Origin: Microterricola gilva
GTDB taxonomy: Bacteria; Actinomycetota; Actinomycetes; Actinomycetales; Microbacteriaceae
Length of the DNA: 64,000 bases
Assembly (NCBI RefSeq): GCF_004217495.1
Contig: NZ_SHLC01000001.1
Coordinates: 1,984,001-2,048,000, forward strand
Direction: 5' to 3'
Shown: piece after piece, positions 39,472 to 50,766 of the stretch
How positions within the stretch are numbered: position 1 is the first letter of the stretch
Layout: every line of letters begins with the position of its first letter
Notes under the pieces: model-generated
Seen by the model: only the letters and a program-made list of their open reading frames with translations
Database searches by the model: none
Told to the model about the DNA's origin: nothing
Made by a program: the position numbers and the translations under genes

Positions 39472-41361
39472 TCAGCCGGCCGGCAGCAGGTTCTGCCGGA
39501 AGAACGCGGCCAGCTCAGCCGTCGCGCCGAGCGGCAGCACATGCGCGACGTAGTGGTCCGGGCGCACGACGACGACCACACCGCCGCGGTCGAGGCCGCG
39601 CAGCTCGAAGATGTCGTGCTTGGGGTCGCTCGCGTAGACCTTCTCGTAGTCGATCAGGCCGAACGGACCGGTTCGCGGCAGGAACAACGTCGGCACGCGG
39701 CCGAGGTCGACCTCCGTGTGCGGCTGCTGGTAGACGACCTTGACGTCGAAGAGGCTGTCGAGGTCTGCGCCCTCCGGCGTGTGGACCAGCACCGGGGACT
39801 CCGGCGCGCTCCGCAGCCACTCCGCCCAGTCGGCGAGCGCCGAGCTCTCGCCCGCGCGCGCCTCGTCAGCGAAGGCATAGATGCGCCAGCGGCCGTCTGC
39901 ACGGTGGTGGTGCCCCAGCTGCACCGGGTTCGTGTCCGCGACCCGTGTCACGGGCGCCGAGGTGAAGCGCTTGCCGATCGGGAATCCCGTCGCGAGGGCC
40001 TGCTCCGGTTCCTCGGCGATGACCATCGACGGGGCGTACTGCGTCATGAAGCCGGCCGGGAACTCCGCTGTGCGCACGTAGAAGTCCTCGAGCTCCGATG
40101 GGCTGTCGTACTCCTCCGGCTTCTTGGCCATGAGCGTCGACCACTGACGGTCGAAGTCGATCAGCTCCTTGGCCACGACGTGGCGCTCGGCCGAGTAGGT
40201 GGCGAGCAGGCTCTCCGGGCTGCGCCCCGAGAGCACGTGGCCGAGCTTCCAGCTGATGTTCCAGCCATCCTGCATCGACACATTCATGCCCTGGCCGGCC
40301 TTAGCACTGTGCGTGTGGCAGGCGTCACCGGCGATGAACACGCGCGGAGTGCGCGTGCCGATCTCCTCGACCGGCACGTCGTCGAAACGGTCGGTCACCC
40401 GGTGGCCGACCTCGTAGACGCTGTGCCACGGCACGTCCTTCACGTCGAGCACGTACGGGTGCAGGATCTCGTTCGCCTTCGCGATGATCTGCTCGAGGGT
40501 GGTCGCCCTGACGGCTCCGTGGTCCTCGGCCGACACCTCACCGAGGTCGACGTACATGCGGAACAGGTGGCCGCCCTCGCGCGGGATCAGGAGGATGTTG
40601 CCCGCCTCGGACTGGATCGAGCACTTCGTGCGGATGTCGGGGAAGTCGGTGACCGCCAGCGTGTCCATGACGCCCCATGCGTGGAACGCCTGGCCGCCGA
40701 TGTGCTGTGCCCCGATCGACTCACGGACCGCGCTGCGGGCACCGTCCGCGCCGAGCACGTACTTGGCGTGGACGACCTTCTGCTGGCCGGCGAGCTCACC
40801 CGCACTGTGCTCGAGGGTCACCGTCACCGGGTACTCACCGTCGCCGGTCACCTCCAGCCCGCGGAACTCGAAGCCGTAGTCCGGCCGAATGCGCGCTGGC
40901 GAATTCGCCGCGAACTCGGCGAAGTAGTCGAGCACGCGGGCCTGGTTGACGATCAGGTGCGGGAACTCGCTGATCCCCGTCGGGTCGTCGAGCGTGCGGG
41001 CCGCGCGCACGATGGTGCCCGGCTCCTCGGGGTCGGGCTTCCAGAAGGCCATCTCGGTGATGCGGTAGGCCTCGGCGATGATGCGCTCGGCGAAGCCGAA
41101 TGCCTGGAACGTCTCGACGCTGCGGGCCTGGATGCCGTCGGCCTGGCCGATCGCGAGGCGCTCACCGCGGCGCTCGACGATCCGGGTGGTCACGCCGGGG
41201 AACTGCGCCAGCTGGGCGGCGGCGACGATGCCGGCCGGGCCCGTCCCAACGATGAGCACATCGACGAACTCCGGCAGCTCGTCCGGTCGGTCGATGCCGA
41301 CCCCTGCGGCCGGCTCGACGCGCGGGTCGGTTGACACGTATCCGTGGTGGTGGAACTGCAC
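39472..41361 (-). CDS. FAD-dependent aromatic monooxygenase, 3-hydroxybenzoate 4-monooxygenase-like
   Basis: Class A flavoprotein hydroxylase of 629 residues. The dinucleotide site is DVLIVGTGPAGIVAAAQLAQ near residue 33, the DG motif is YVLGADGARSAVRE and the second FAD motif is RVFIAGDACHTHSAKAGQGM. A C-terminal thioredoxin-like domain (from about 455) is typical of phenol hydroxylase relatives. Several stretches (LGQADGI-type GQADGIQARSVE, WGVMDTLAVTDFPD, REGGHLFRMYVD, RPDHYVAHVLPLG) closely resemble what I remember of Comamonas 3-hydroxybenzoate 4-hydroxylase MobA, which yields protocatechuate. The GTG at 41361 has GAGGAAA upstream. No protocatechuate-cleaving operon is adjacent. A perfect palindrome lies 33 bases upstream. 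Confidence 0.82.
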   Translation of the reverse strand: MQFHHHGYVSTDPRVEPAAGVGIDRPDELPEFVDVLIVGTGPAGIVAAAQLAQFPGVTTRIVERRGERLAIGQADGIQARSVETFQAFGFAERIIAEAYRITEMAFWKPDPEEPGTIVRAARTLDDPTGISEFPHLIVNQARVLDYFAEFAANSPARIRPDYGFEFRGLEVTGDGEYPVTVTLEHSAGELAGQQKVVHAKYVLGADGARSAVRESIGAQHIGGQAFHAWGVMDTLAVTDFPDIRTKCSIQSEAGNILLIPREGGHLFRMYVDLGEVSAEDHGAVRATTLEQIIAKANEILHPYVLDVKDVPWHSVYEVGHRVTDRFDDVPVEEIGTRTPRVFIAGDACHTHSAKAGQGMNVSMQDGWNISWKLGHVLSGRSPESLLATYSAERHVVAKELIDFDRQWSTLMAKKPEEYDSPSELEDFYVRTAEFPAGFMTQYAPSMVIAEEPEQALATGFPIGKRFTSAPVTRVADTNPVQLGHHHRADGRWRIYAFADEARAGESSALADWAEWLRSAPESPVLVHTPEGADLDSLFDVKVVYQQPHTEVDLGRVPTLFLPRTGPFGLIDYEKVYASDPKHDIFELRGLDRGGVVVVVRPDHYVAHVLPLGATAELAAFFRQNLLPAG

Positions 41362-41393
41362 GGCTTTCCTCACTTCTCTGTGCGGTGCATGAT

Positions 41394-41436
41394 GTTCGAT
41401 TATCGAACGCACGATTCAACTATCGCTCGATGAATC
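41394..41436. promoter_or_regulatory. candidate IclR operator and second palindrome upstream of the monooxygenase
   Basis: GTTCGAT-T-ATCGAAC (41394-41408) is a perfect 7+1+7 palindrome typical of IclR sites. Next to it GATTCA (41413-41418) and TGAATC (41431-41436) form a second inverted repeat with a 12-base spacer. Both lie between the monooxygenase start (41361) and the RluA-type gene. The first palindrome shares its TGTTCGAT half with the site at 35643-35659. Confidence 0.6.
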
Positions 41437-41526
41437 ATACGTCCGTGCGCGGCGCGCGACAAGCGGGCGCCACGCGGACACCCCCGGTCGGCGCGACGGG
41501 AGGGGGCGGGGGCGAGTGCCGGCGGC

Positions 41527-42450
41527 TCAGGCCTCGGACCGCAGCGGCAGGCTGCGCACGCTGGCGAAGTGGCGCGCGGTGCCGTCGATCGGGTCGGTGA
41601 ACGTCACGTCACTGGCCAGCAACTGCAGCGGAGTGGAGAAGTCGTCGACGGCAACGCCGCGAACGACCGGGTAGAGCGGGTCACCGTCGATCGGCGCCCC
41701 GAGCCCCAGCATGTGCATCCGCAACTGGTGTGTGCGCCCTGTCGTCGGGGCCAGCCGGTACACGGCAGAGTCACCGAGCACCGATTCCCGCTGGATCACC
41801 GATTCGGCGTTGACCGGGGCTCCTGGAACGAGCTCGGCCTGCAGCTGCCCGCGCGCCTTGGCGAGGTGGTTGCGCACGGTCACGGCCTCGGCGAGTTCCG
41901 GCCGGTCGGGCGCGAGCGCTCGGTAGACCTTGCCGATCTCCCCACGCTGGAACATCGTCTGGTACGCGGCGCGCCAGCGTTTCTCGGTCGCCAGCACGAG
42001 CAGCCCCGATGTCACCCGATCCAGCCGGTGCAGCGGCGACAGCTCCGGCAGCCCGAGCTCGGCACGGAGCCGCACGACGACGCTCTGCTGCACGTGCTTG
42101 CCGCGCGGGATCGAGGAGAGGAACGGCGGCTTGTCGATCACGACGATCCGCTCGTCCCTGTGGACGACGTGGATCCGCCCGGGAACGACTTTCTCCTCCG
42201 AGAGGTCCCGGTGGAACCACACGAAGGTGTGCGAGCGGTAGTCGTCGCCCCAGCGGGCGGGCTCCCCCGTCTCGTACACGATGCGCCCCTGCTCCAGGAA
42301 GTCGGGAACATCGATGTGTTCGGACAGCCGCTCGTGCAGCCAGGCCCCCATGTGCGGCCACGGCTCAGGCATGGCCGGGTCCCGGTCCGGGGTGCGCAGC
42401 CAGGCGGCATCCAGCCCGTTTCGTTGCGGCAGCGGAGAACGTGGGGGCAC
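41527..42450 (-). CDS. RluA family pseudouridine synthase
   Basis: Converts specific uridines in rRNA or tRNA to pseudouridine. Of 307 residues, the catalytic domain starts near 95 (IHVVHRDERIVVIDKPPFLS), the catalytic Asp lies in SPLHRLDRVTSGLLVLA near 150, and the RluA end motif is APTTGRTHQLRMHMLGLGAP. The N-terminal 90 residues are not an S4 domain but a short extension (MGAWLHERLSEHIDVPDFLE) seen in actinobacterial paralogues. The target position is unknown. The GTG at 42450 is the first plausible start, though no ribosome binding site is evident. It is divergent from the UvrA-like gene by 97 bases. Confidence 0.88.
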   Translation of the reverse strand: MPPRSPLPQRNGLDAAWLRTPDRDPAMPEPWPHMGAWLHERLSEHIDVPDFLEQGRIVYETGEPARWGDDYRSHTFVWFHRDLSEEKVVPGRIHVVHRDERIVVIDKPPFLSSIPRGKHVQQSVVVRLRAELGLPELSPLHRLDRVTSGLLVLATEKRWRAAYQTMFQRGEIGKVYRALAPDRPELAEAVTVRNHLAKARGQLQAELVPGAPVNAESVIQRESVLGDSAVYRLAPTTGRTHQLRMHMLGLGAPIDGDPLYPVVRGVAVDDFSTPLQLLASDVTFTDPIDGTARHFASVRSLPLRSEA

Positions 42451-42547
42451 CCCACGATGGTACGCGCCGGAGCTGCGGATGCCGTGACGGCACCGAGTGC
42501 TCCGAAGTAAGCTCGAACGCGGCACCCGCACGACAGTTGGAGACCTC

Positions 42548-44953
<2,406 letters not shown>

Positions 44954-45109
44954 CGCGGTGTGCTGGTTGCCTGGCTGACGGTCACTGGGATGTAGTACCT
45001 GAGGCCGATGCGGCGGCAGCACACATGGGCACTCAGGGGGACGCGCGGCCGATGGGCACTCTCATAGCGTGAAAACGCTCGCAGAATGCCTATCGAAGGA
45101 ATCCACTCC

Positions 45110-48100
45110 ATGACGCTGCTCACCCGCCTGAGCCTGGCCAACCGCGCCATCGTCGCGCTGCTCAGCCTGCTCATCGTCGCGATTGGCCTCTGGGCCACCG
45201 GTTCGATGAAACAGGAACTGCTGCCTGCCATCGAGCAGCCGGCCGCTGTCGTCGTGCTGGCCAAGCCGGGTGCATCGTCGGCGACGCTCGACCGCCAGGC
45301 GGTGGAGCCGCTCTCCCGGGCGCTGTCCTCCGTCCCCGGAGTCGACGAGGTGCGCTCGAACACCGGGAGCGGCACAGCCGAGCTCAGCGTGCTGTGGGGG
45401 TTCGGCGCCGACAGCACCAAGATCCTCGCCGACATCAAGGCAGCGACATCCGACACCCTCGCCGCGGCGCCGGACGGCATCGTCTCAACCGTCTTCGCGG
45501 GCAGCAGCAGCGACATCCCCGTGCTCGCCCTCGCCCTGACGAGCGACGCCGAGTCCGACGTCCTCGCCGCGCGCGTCGACAGCGTCCTGCTGCCGGTGCT
45601 CGGCAACGTGCCAGGTGTGCGCGACGTTGAGCTCGCCGGGCGGATGCAGCAGCGGGTGCTGGTCACGGCCGACCCGGCCGCGCTGGCGGCCCACTCCATC
45701 GATCAGGCCGTGATCGGCGCGCTGCTGCGCACCGCAGGCACCGTGGTGCCGGCCGGGACGAGCGTGGAGGGGGAACAGTCCCTCGCGATCGAGGTCGGGC
45801 AGGAGAACGCCACCCTCGCGGACATCGCTGCGCTCCCCATTCCGACCATGGACGGTCCGGTCGCGCTGTCTGCCGTCGCAGCGGTCGAACTCGTCCCCGT
45901 CGAGCAGACCTCCCTCTCCCGCGCCGACGGCCGGCCGTCGATCGGCCTGACGATCACGAAGCTGCCCGACGCCAACGCCGTTCAGGTCTCCCACGCGGTC
46001 GCGGATGCCGTCGCGGCCACGCTCCCCCAGCTCGGCGCCGGTGCCGCAATGCACACGATCTTCGATCAGTCGACGATGGTCGAGCAGTCCATCCACGATC
46101 TCTCGGTCGAGGGCGGGCTCGGACTCCTCTTCGCCGTGCTCGTCATCCTGATCTTCCTGCTCTCGCCGCGGGCAACGGTGATCACCGCGATCTCGATCCC
46201 GATGTCGCTGCTCATCGCCGTCATCGCGCTGCGCTTCGGCGGATTCACGCTCAACATCTTCACCCTGGCCGCCCTGACGGTCGCGGTCGGCCGGGTGGTC
46301 GATGACTCGATCGTCGTGATCGAGAACATCACCAGGCGCCGCGGTTCCGGTGGTCTCAGCGTCGAGGACGTGCGCGCCTCTGTCGCGCAGGTCGCCGGCG
46401 CTGTGACGGCGTCCACGCTCACCACCGTCGCGGTGTTCCTGCCCGTTGCCTTCGTCGGCGGCGTCGCCGGCGAGCTGTTCCGGCCGTTCGCCGTCACGGT
46501 CTCCGTCGCGTTGCTCGCCTCCCTCGTCGTGTCTCTGACGATCGTGCCCGTGCTCGCCTACTGGTTCATGCGCAAGCCATCGACATCCGCGCGCCGGGCC
46601 GAGTCTGCCGGCGACGCGCCGGGCGAGCAGACGGAATCCCCGGAGGCCGAGCGCACAACGGCCATGCAGCGCGCCTATCTGCCCGCGCTGGGCCTGGCGC
46701 TCCGCCGCCCGGTCACGATGGTGGTCGTCGCCGTTGTGGTCTTCGCCGGAACGCTGTTCGCGGCCGGATTCCTGAAGACCGACATGCTCGGCAGCTTCGC
46801 CGACGCGAGGGCCGTGCAACTGGAGCAAACGATGCCGATGAGTTCGACCCTGGCATCGGCGGATGCCGTCGCCGTCGTGCTCGAGGAGGCGGTCGCCGCC
46901 GTCGACGACGTCGAGTCGTACCAGACGACCGTCGGGGCCCACGGCGCGCCGGTGCGGCTCGATCTCGTGCTCACGAGCGACGCCGACCCGGATGCCGCGC
47001 TCGTCGGCATCCGCACGGCCGTTGACACGCTGCCCCGCAGCGAGGACATCACCGTCTCCACCCAGGCCACCCAGACGACGAGCTCGACGATCGACGTGAT
47101 CGTGAAGGGCAGTGACGAGGCGGCGCTCGCCACGGCCACCGACGCCATCGCCGCCGAGCTCGACGCCCTCCCCGAGATCACCGAGGTGACGAGCAACCTC
47201 GCCGCGGAGCAGCCGGTGCTCTCGGTGTCCGTCGACCAGACCGCCGCAGCCGCGCAAGGCTTCAGCGTCGTCGAGGTCGGGGCGGCGATTGCCGCGGCCG
47301 TCGAAGGCGAACGGCTCGGTTCGGTGAGCGTCGACGGCGCGAGCCACGACCTCGTGCTCCGCTCGCGCACAACGGGCAGCGATCCGGCGGCGATCGCCGC
47401 CCTCCCGCTCCCCGTCACCGCGCTGCAGCAGCAACGCGCCCAGAAGAGCGCGGTTGATGCGCTGACCGCCGAGCAACAGCAGCTCGCCGACGACGCCAGG
47501 GCCGAGGCGAACCGCACTGCCGATGAGCAGGTCTCAGAGCTCGTGGAGGCGCGGGAGCAGTCCGGCCGGGATCTGGCCGCCATGCGGCAGCAGCTCGCCG
47601 CGCTGATCGCGAGCCCTCCCCCAGCAGACCCGAGCCCCGTGACGGGAGGCGTGCTCGGCGCGATCGAGCACCAGAAGCTCGTTGCGGAACTCGGCGCGGC
47701 CATCTCCGGGGCCGAAGCCGGGCTGAGCGCCATGGACGAGCAGATCGCCTCCGCCCGCGACGCGATTGCGGACGGTGCGGCGCAGCAGGCCGAGTCCGAG
47801 CGGCTCGCTCAGGCTCAGCGCGACATCGAGAACGTCAGGGCGAGTGCCGTCAGCGTCGGCGATGTCGCAACCATCGCCGTCGTCAACGCTCCGGCCACGA
47901 TCACCCGCATCGACGGCGTGCGTGCCGTCACCGTCTCCGCCACGCCCAAGGGCGGCGACCTCGGGGCCGCTGCCTTCGCCGTCGACACCGCGATCGCCGC
48001 GCTCGAGCTGCCGGACGGGGTCAGCCTCGACCAGGGCGGCGCAGCAGAGGAACAGGGCGACTCGTTCGCCCAGCTCGGCCTGGCGATGCTCATCGCCATC

Positions 48101-48694
48101 GCCCTCGTCTACATCGTGCTGGTCGCCACCTTCCGCTCGCTCGTGCAGCCGCTGCTGCTGCTCGTCTCGGTTCCGCTCGCCGCCACCGGCGCGATCCTCG
48201 GCCTGCTCATCACGGGAACGCCGCTCGGCATCCCCGCGATGATCGGCATGCTGATGCTGATCGGCATCGTGGTGACGAACGCGATCGTGCTGATCGACCT
48301 CATCAACGAGTACCGCCGCCACGGCTCAGGCATCGACGAGGCGGTCACGCACGGGGCACGACTGCGCCTGCGGCCGATCATCATGACGGCGTGTGCGACG
48401 ATCTTCGCGCTGCTGCCGATGGCCATCGGATTGACCGGAGGCGGAGCATTCATCTCGAAGTCGCTCGCGATCGTCGTGATCGGCGGCCTCGTGTCGTCGA
48501 CACTGCTCACGCTCATCGTCGTTCCGGCACTGTACGTGCTGCACGAGCGCCGCACGGAGCGGCGGGCGGCGAAGCGGGCCGCTCGGGATGCCGAACCCGA
48601 CTCCGGGCTCGAAGACAGCGGGCTCGACGACATCGGGCTCGACGACACCGAGCGGGATGCCGCGCTGACGACGCATGGGAGACTGGCACCGTGA
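45110..48694 (+). CDS. RND family efflux transporter with coiled-coil insertion
   Basis: Membrane transporter of 1194 residues, HAE1/SwrC-like. Twelve helices in two sets are recognisable: helix 1 (ANRAIVALLSLLIVAIGLWA), helices 2-6 around residues 340-490 with the proton-relay motif VGRVVDDSIVVIENI, and the second set from about 985 (LGLAMLIAIALVYIVLVATF) with GIVVTNAIVLIDLINEYRRH. A stretch of about 140 residues (772-910), rich in Gln, Glu and Ala and with heptad-like spacing (AEQQQLADDARAEANRTADE), interrupts the second porter loop; standard relatives lack it. No membrane-fusion partner is nearby, as usual in Gram-positives. AAGGA precedes the ATG at 45110. The stop overlaps the kinase start (GTGA). 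Confidence 0.88.
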   Translation: MTLLTRLSLANRAIVALLSLLIVAIGLWATGSMKQELLPAIEQPAAVVVLAKPGASSATLDRQAVEPLSRALSSVPGVDEVRSNTGSGTAELSVLWGFGADSTKILADIKAATSDTLAAAPDGIVSTVFAGSSSDIPVLALALTSDAESDVLAARVDSVLLPVLGNVPGVRDVELAGRMQQRVLVTADPAALAAHSIDQAVIGALLRTAGTVVPAGTSVEGEQSLAIEVGQENATLADIAALPIPTMDGPVALSAVAAVELVPVEQTSLSRADGRPSIGLTITKLPDANAVQVSHAVADAVAATLPQLGAGAAMHTIFDQSTMVEQSIHDLSVEGGLGLLFAVLVILIFLLSPRATVITAISIPMSLLIAVIALRFGGFTLNIFTLAALTVAVGRVVDDSIVVIENITRRRGSGGLSVEDVRASVAQVAGAVTASTLTTVAVFLPVAFVGGVAGELFRPFAVTVSVALLASLVVSLTIVPVLAYWFMRKPSTSARRAESAGDAPGEQTESPEAERTTAMQRAYLPALGLALRRPVTMVVVAVVVFAGTLFAAGFLKTDMLGSFADARAVQLEQTMPMSSTLASADAVAVVLEEAVAAVDDVESYQTTVGAHGAPVRLDLVLTSDADPDAALVGIRTAVDTLPRSEDITVSTQATQTTSSTIDVIVKGSDEAALATATDAIAAELDALPEITEVTSNLAAEQPVLSVSVDQTAAAAQGFSVVEVGAAIAAAVEGERLGSVSVDGASHDLVLRSRTTGSDPAAIAALPLPVTALQQQRAQKSAVDALTAEQQQLADDARAEANRTADEQVSELVEAREQSGRDLAAMRQQLAALIASPPPADPSPVTGGVLGAIEHQKLVAELGAAISGAEAGLSAMDEQIASARDAIADGAAQQAESERLAQAQRDIENVRASAVSVGDVATIAVVNAPATITRIDGVRAVTVSATPKGGDLGAAAFAVDTAIAALELPDGVSLDQGGAAEEQGDSFAQLGLAMLIAIALVYIVLVATFRSLVQPLLLLVSVPLAATGAILGLLITGTPLGIPAMIGMLMLIGIVVTNAIVLIDLINEYRRHGSGIDEAVTHGARLRLRPIIMTACATIFALLPMAIGLTGGGAFISKSLAIVVIGGLVSSTLLTLIVVPALYVLHERRTERRAAKRAARDAEPDSGLEDSGLDDIGLDDTERDAALTTHGRLAP

Positions 48695-49920
48695 CCACGA
48701 CCATGCCGCGCAGTCTCGGGGTGGCCGCCCGTTACGGGCAGCGCCACCCTCGGCTCGTCGACATCCTGGTCGCCGTCAGCTGGGTGCTGATGACGACGCC
48801 GACACTGCTGCTCACCGCGTCGACGCCTGCATTCGGCTGGGTCGCCGGCGTCGCCTTCGGCAGCGTGGTCATCCTCGTCGCGCTCTGCCTCGTGCTGTTC
48901 CGGCGGCGTCGCCCGCTGTTCGCCTTCTGGGTCACCTTCGTGATCACGTTGCCGCTCGCCCTCGTCAGCCCCGATCTGCTCAACCTGGCCGCGGCCTACT
49001 GTGTCTTCGCGGTCGCCGTGTACGACTCGGTGCGGAGAGCGTGGCTGGCGGCGTCGGCATCCGCCGCCGTGACCGTGCTGGTCAGTGTGACGTACCTGTT
49101 CGTCGACCCGCCGCTCTCCATTCCCGGCATGGGCACCTCCCGCATCGGCGATGTGATCGCGTACGCGGTCACCGGCCTGCTCGTGCTGCTGGTTGCGCTG
49201 CTCTGGGGGCAGAACTCGGGCAATCGTCGGCGCTACATCGCCGGCCTGCTCGAGCACGCCAGGCAGCTGGAGCGTGAACGCGATCAGGAGGCCCAGCTCG
49301 CCGCCCTCGCCGAGCGCTCTCGCATCGCCCGTGATGTGCACGACATCGTCTCGCACTCCCTCTCGGTGATCGTGCGGTTGGCCGACGGCGCCAGCGCGGT
49401 GTACGACACGGAACCGCAGCGGGCCAAGGAGGCGATCGGACAGCTCGGTGGCGTCGCCCGCTCCTCGCTCACCGAGATGCGTCGCGTGATCGGCGTCCTG
49501 GAATCGACGCCGAGCTCGGCCGCGCCGCAGTCCGGCACCGGATTCGACGACCTCCCCCGGCTCATCGAGGTCTACCGGGGCATCGGCCTGCCGGTCGAGC
49601 TGGAGCTCAGCGGAGACACCCCGCCGCAGTCCGGCGTGCAGGTGACCGTCTTCCGTGTCGTGCAGGAGGCGCTGACCAACGCGCTCCGCCACGCCTCGGC
49701 GCCGACGAGCGTGAGCGTCCTGGTCGAGACCGGCGACGACGTCGACGTCACCGTGCGGAACGACGGGGCGCCCCTGCAGCAGCCGGCTGGCGGCCACGTC
49801 GGCCGCGGCCTCGTCGGGATGCACGAGCGCGCCGCCCTGTACGGCGGATCGCTCGCGGCAGGCCCGGACGGAGAAGGACGATGGACAGTGCGACTGATTC
49901 TTCCGGGGGCTGGCCGATGA
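48691..49920 (+). CDS. sensor histidine kinase (HisKA_3, NarL/DesK-type)
   Basis: Membrane sensor kinase of 409 residues. Five or six hydrophobic helices occupy about 20-175, with little outside the membrane, suggesting that the sensor detects membrane or intramembrane signals. After a short coiled linker (ARQLERERDQEAQLAALAER) comes the dimerisation helix with the phosphorylated His in ARDVHDIVSHSLSVI near residue 217. The ATPase domain shows VVQEALTNALRHA and GRGLVGMHERAALYGG. The GTG overlaps the RND stop and the stop overlaps the response regulator (ATGA), so pump, sensor and regulator are made together. It probably senses the pump's substrate or the damage that it causes. Confidence 0.9.
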   Translation: MTTTMPRSLGVAARYGQRHPRLVDILVAVSWVLMTTPTLLLTASTPAFGWVAGVAFGSVVILVALCLVLFRRRRPLFAFWVTFVITLPLALVSPDLLNLAAAYCVFAVAVYDSVRRAWLAASASAAVTVLVSVTYLFVDPPLSIPGMGTSRIGDVIAYAVTGLLVLLVALLWGQNSGNRRRYIAGLLEHARQLERERDQEAQLAALAERSRIARDVHDIVSHSLSVIVRLADGASAVYDTEPQRAKEAIGQLGGVARSSLTEMRRVIGVLESTPSSAAPQSGTGFDDLPRLIEVYRGIGLPVELELSGDTPPQSGVQVTVFRVVQEALTNALRHASAPTSVSVLVETGDDVDVTVRNDGAPLQQPAGGHVGRGLVGMHERAALYGGSLAAGPDGEGRWTVRLILPGAGR

Positions 49921-50603
49921 GCGGCATCCGGGTGTTGATCGCCGACGACCAGGCCCTCATTCGCACCGGGCTTGCGATGGTGCTGGGCGCGAGCGACGGC
50001 ATCGACGTCGTCGCCGAGGCCTCAGACGGCATCGAGGCGGTGGCGCTCACCGCGGCGCTCAACCCCGACATCGTGCTGATGGACGTGCAGATGCCCCGGA
50101 TGGACGGCATCGAGGCGACCCGCGAGATCACCGCACACAGCGGGGACAGCCGGGTGATCATCCTGACCACCTTCGACATCGACGCCTACGCGTTCGGCGG
50201 CCTCGAGGCTGGCGCGAGCGGCTTTCTGCTCAAGGACTCAACGAGCGATGACATCCTCGCGGCCGTGCGCGCCGTCGCGGCCGGCGATGCCGTGCTGGCG
50301 CCGCGGGTGACGTCCGAGCTGCTCCGGCGCTACGGCGACCTGAGACGGGTGCCGGATGCCGCGGCCGAGGCACGGCGGGAATCGGAACGACGCGCAGCGA
50401 CCGAACGCCTGCAGGCGCTCACCGAGCGCGAACGCGAGGTGTTCGATGCCCTCGTGCTCGGGCTCTCGAACGCGGAGATCGCCCAGCAGCTCTGGCTCTC
50501 CGAGTCCACGGTGAAGACCCACGTCGGTCGCATTCTGCAGAAGCTCGGCATGCGCGACCGCGTGCAGGCCGTCGTCTTCGCCTTCCGCAGCGGTGTGATC
50601 TAG
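49917..50603 (+). CDS. NarL/LuxR-type response regulator
   Basis: Two-domain regulator of 228 residues. The receiver domain has the acidic pair in IRVLIADDQALIRTGL, the phosphorylated Asp near residue 54 (DIVLMDVQMPRMDG) and the conserved Lys in GFLLKDSTSD. The C-terminal LuxR helix-turn-helix is LTEREREVFDALVLGLSN then EIAQQLWLSESTVKTHVGRI. A linker of about 25 extra residues (RRESERRAATERL) joins them. It is the last gene of the RND-kinase-regulator operon and probably controls the operon's own expression. Two GC-rich hairpins follow the stop. Confidence 0.92.
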   Translation: MSGIRVLIADDQALIRTGLAMVLGASDGIDVVAEASDGIEAVALTAALNPDIVLMDVQMPRMDGIEATREITAHSGDSRVIILTTFDIDAYAFGGLEAGASGFLLKDSTSDDILAAVRAVAAGDAVLAPRVTSELLRRYGDLRRVPDAAAEARRESERRAATERLQALTEREREVFDALVLGLSNAEIAQQLWLSESTVKTHVGRILQKLGMRDRVQAVVFAFRSGVI

Positions 50604-50620
50604 CCGGTCCGCCGTCGATT

Positions 50621-50673
50621 CGCCCCGCACAGGGGCGGTCACCGTGGGCTGCCCTGCGCCCGATCTCGGGCGC
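50621..50673 (+). terminator. tandem hairpins ending the RND-kinase-regulator operon
   Basis: CGCCCC-GCACA-GGGGCG (50621-50637) and GCGCCCGA-TC-TCGGGCGC (50656-50673) are perfect inverted repeats 18 bases apart, directly after the response regulator gene. Neither has a T run. Confidence 0.6.
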
Positions 50674-50766
50674 CCACCCTCGCCCGCGCGTCACAGGCGT
50701 GTCGGCATCCACCATCCATTCGCGACCCATCAACCCAATGACATCTACCCAATGACAAGGACAATC

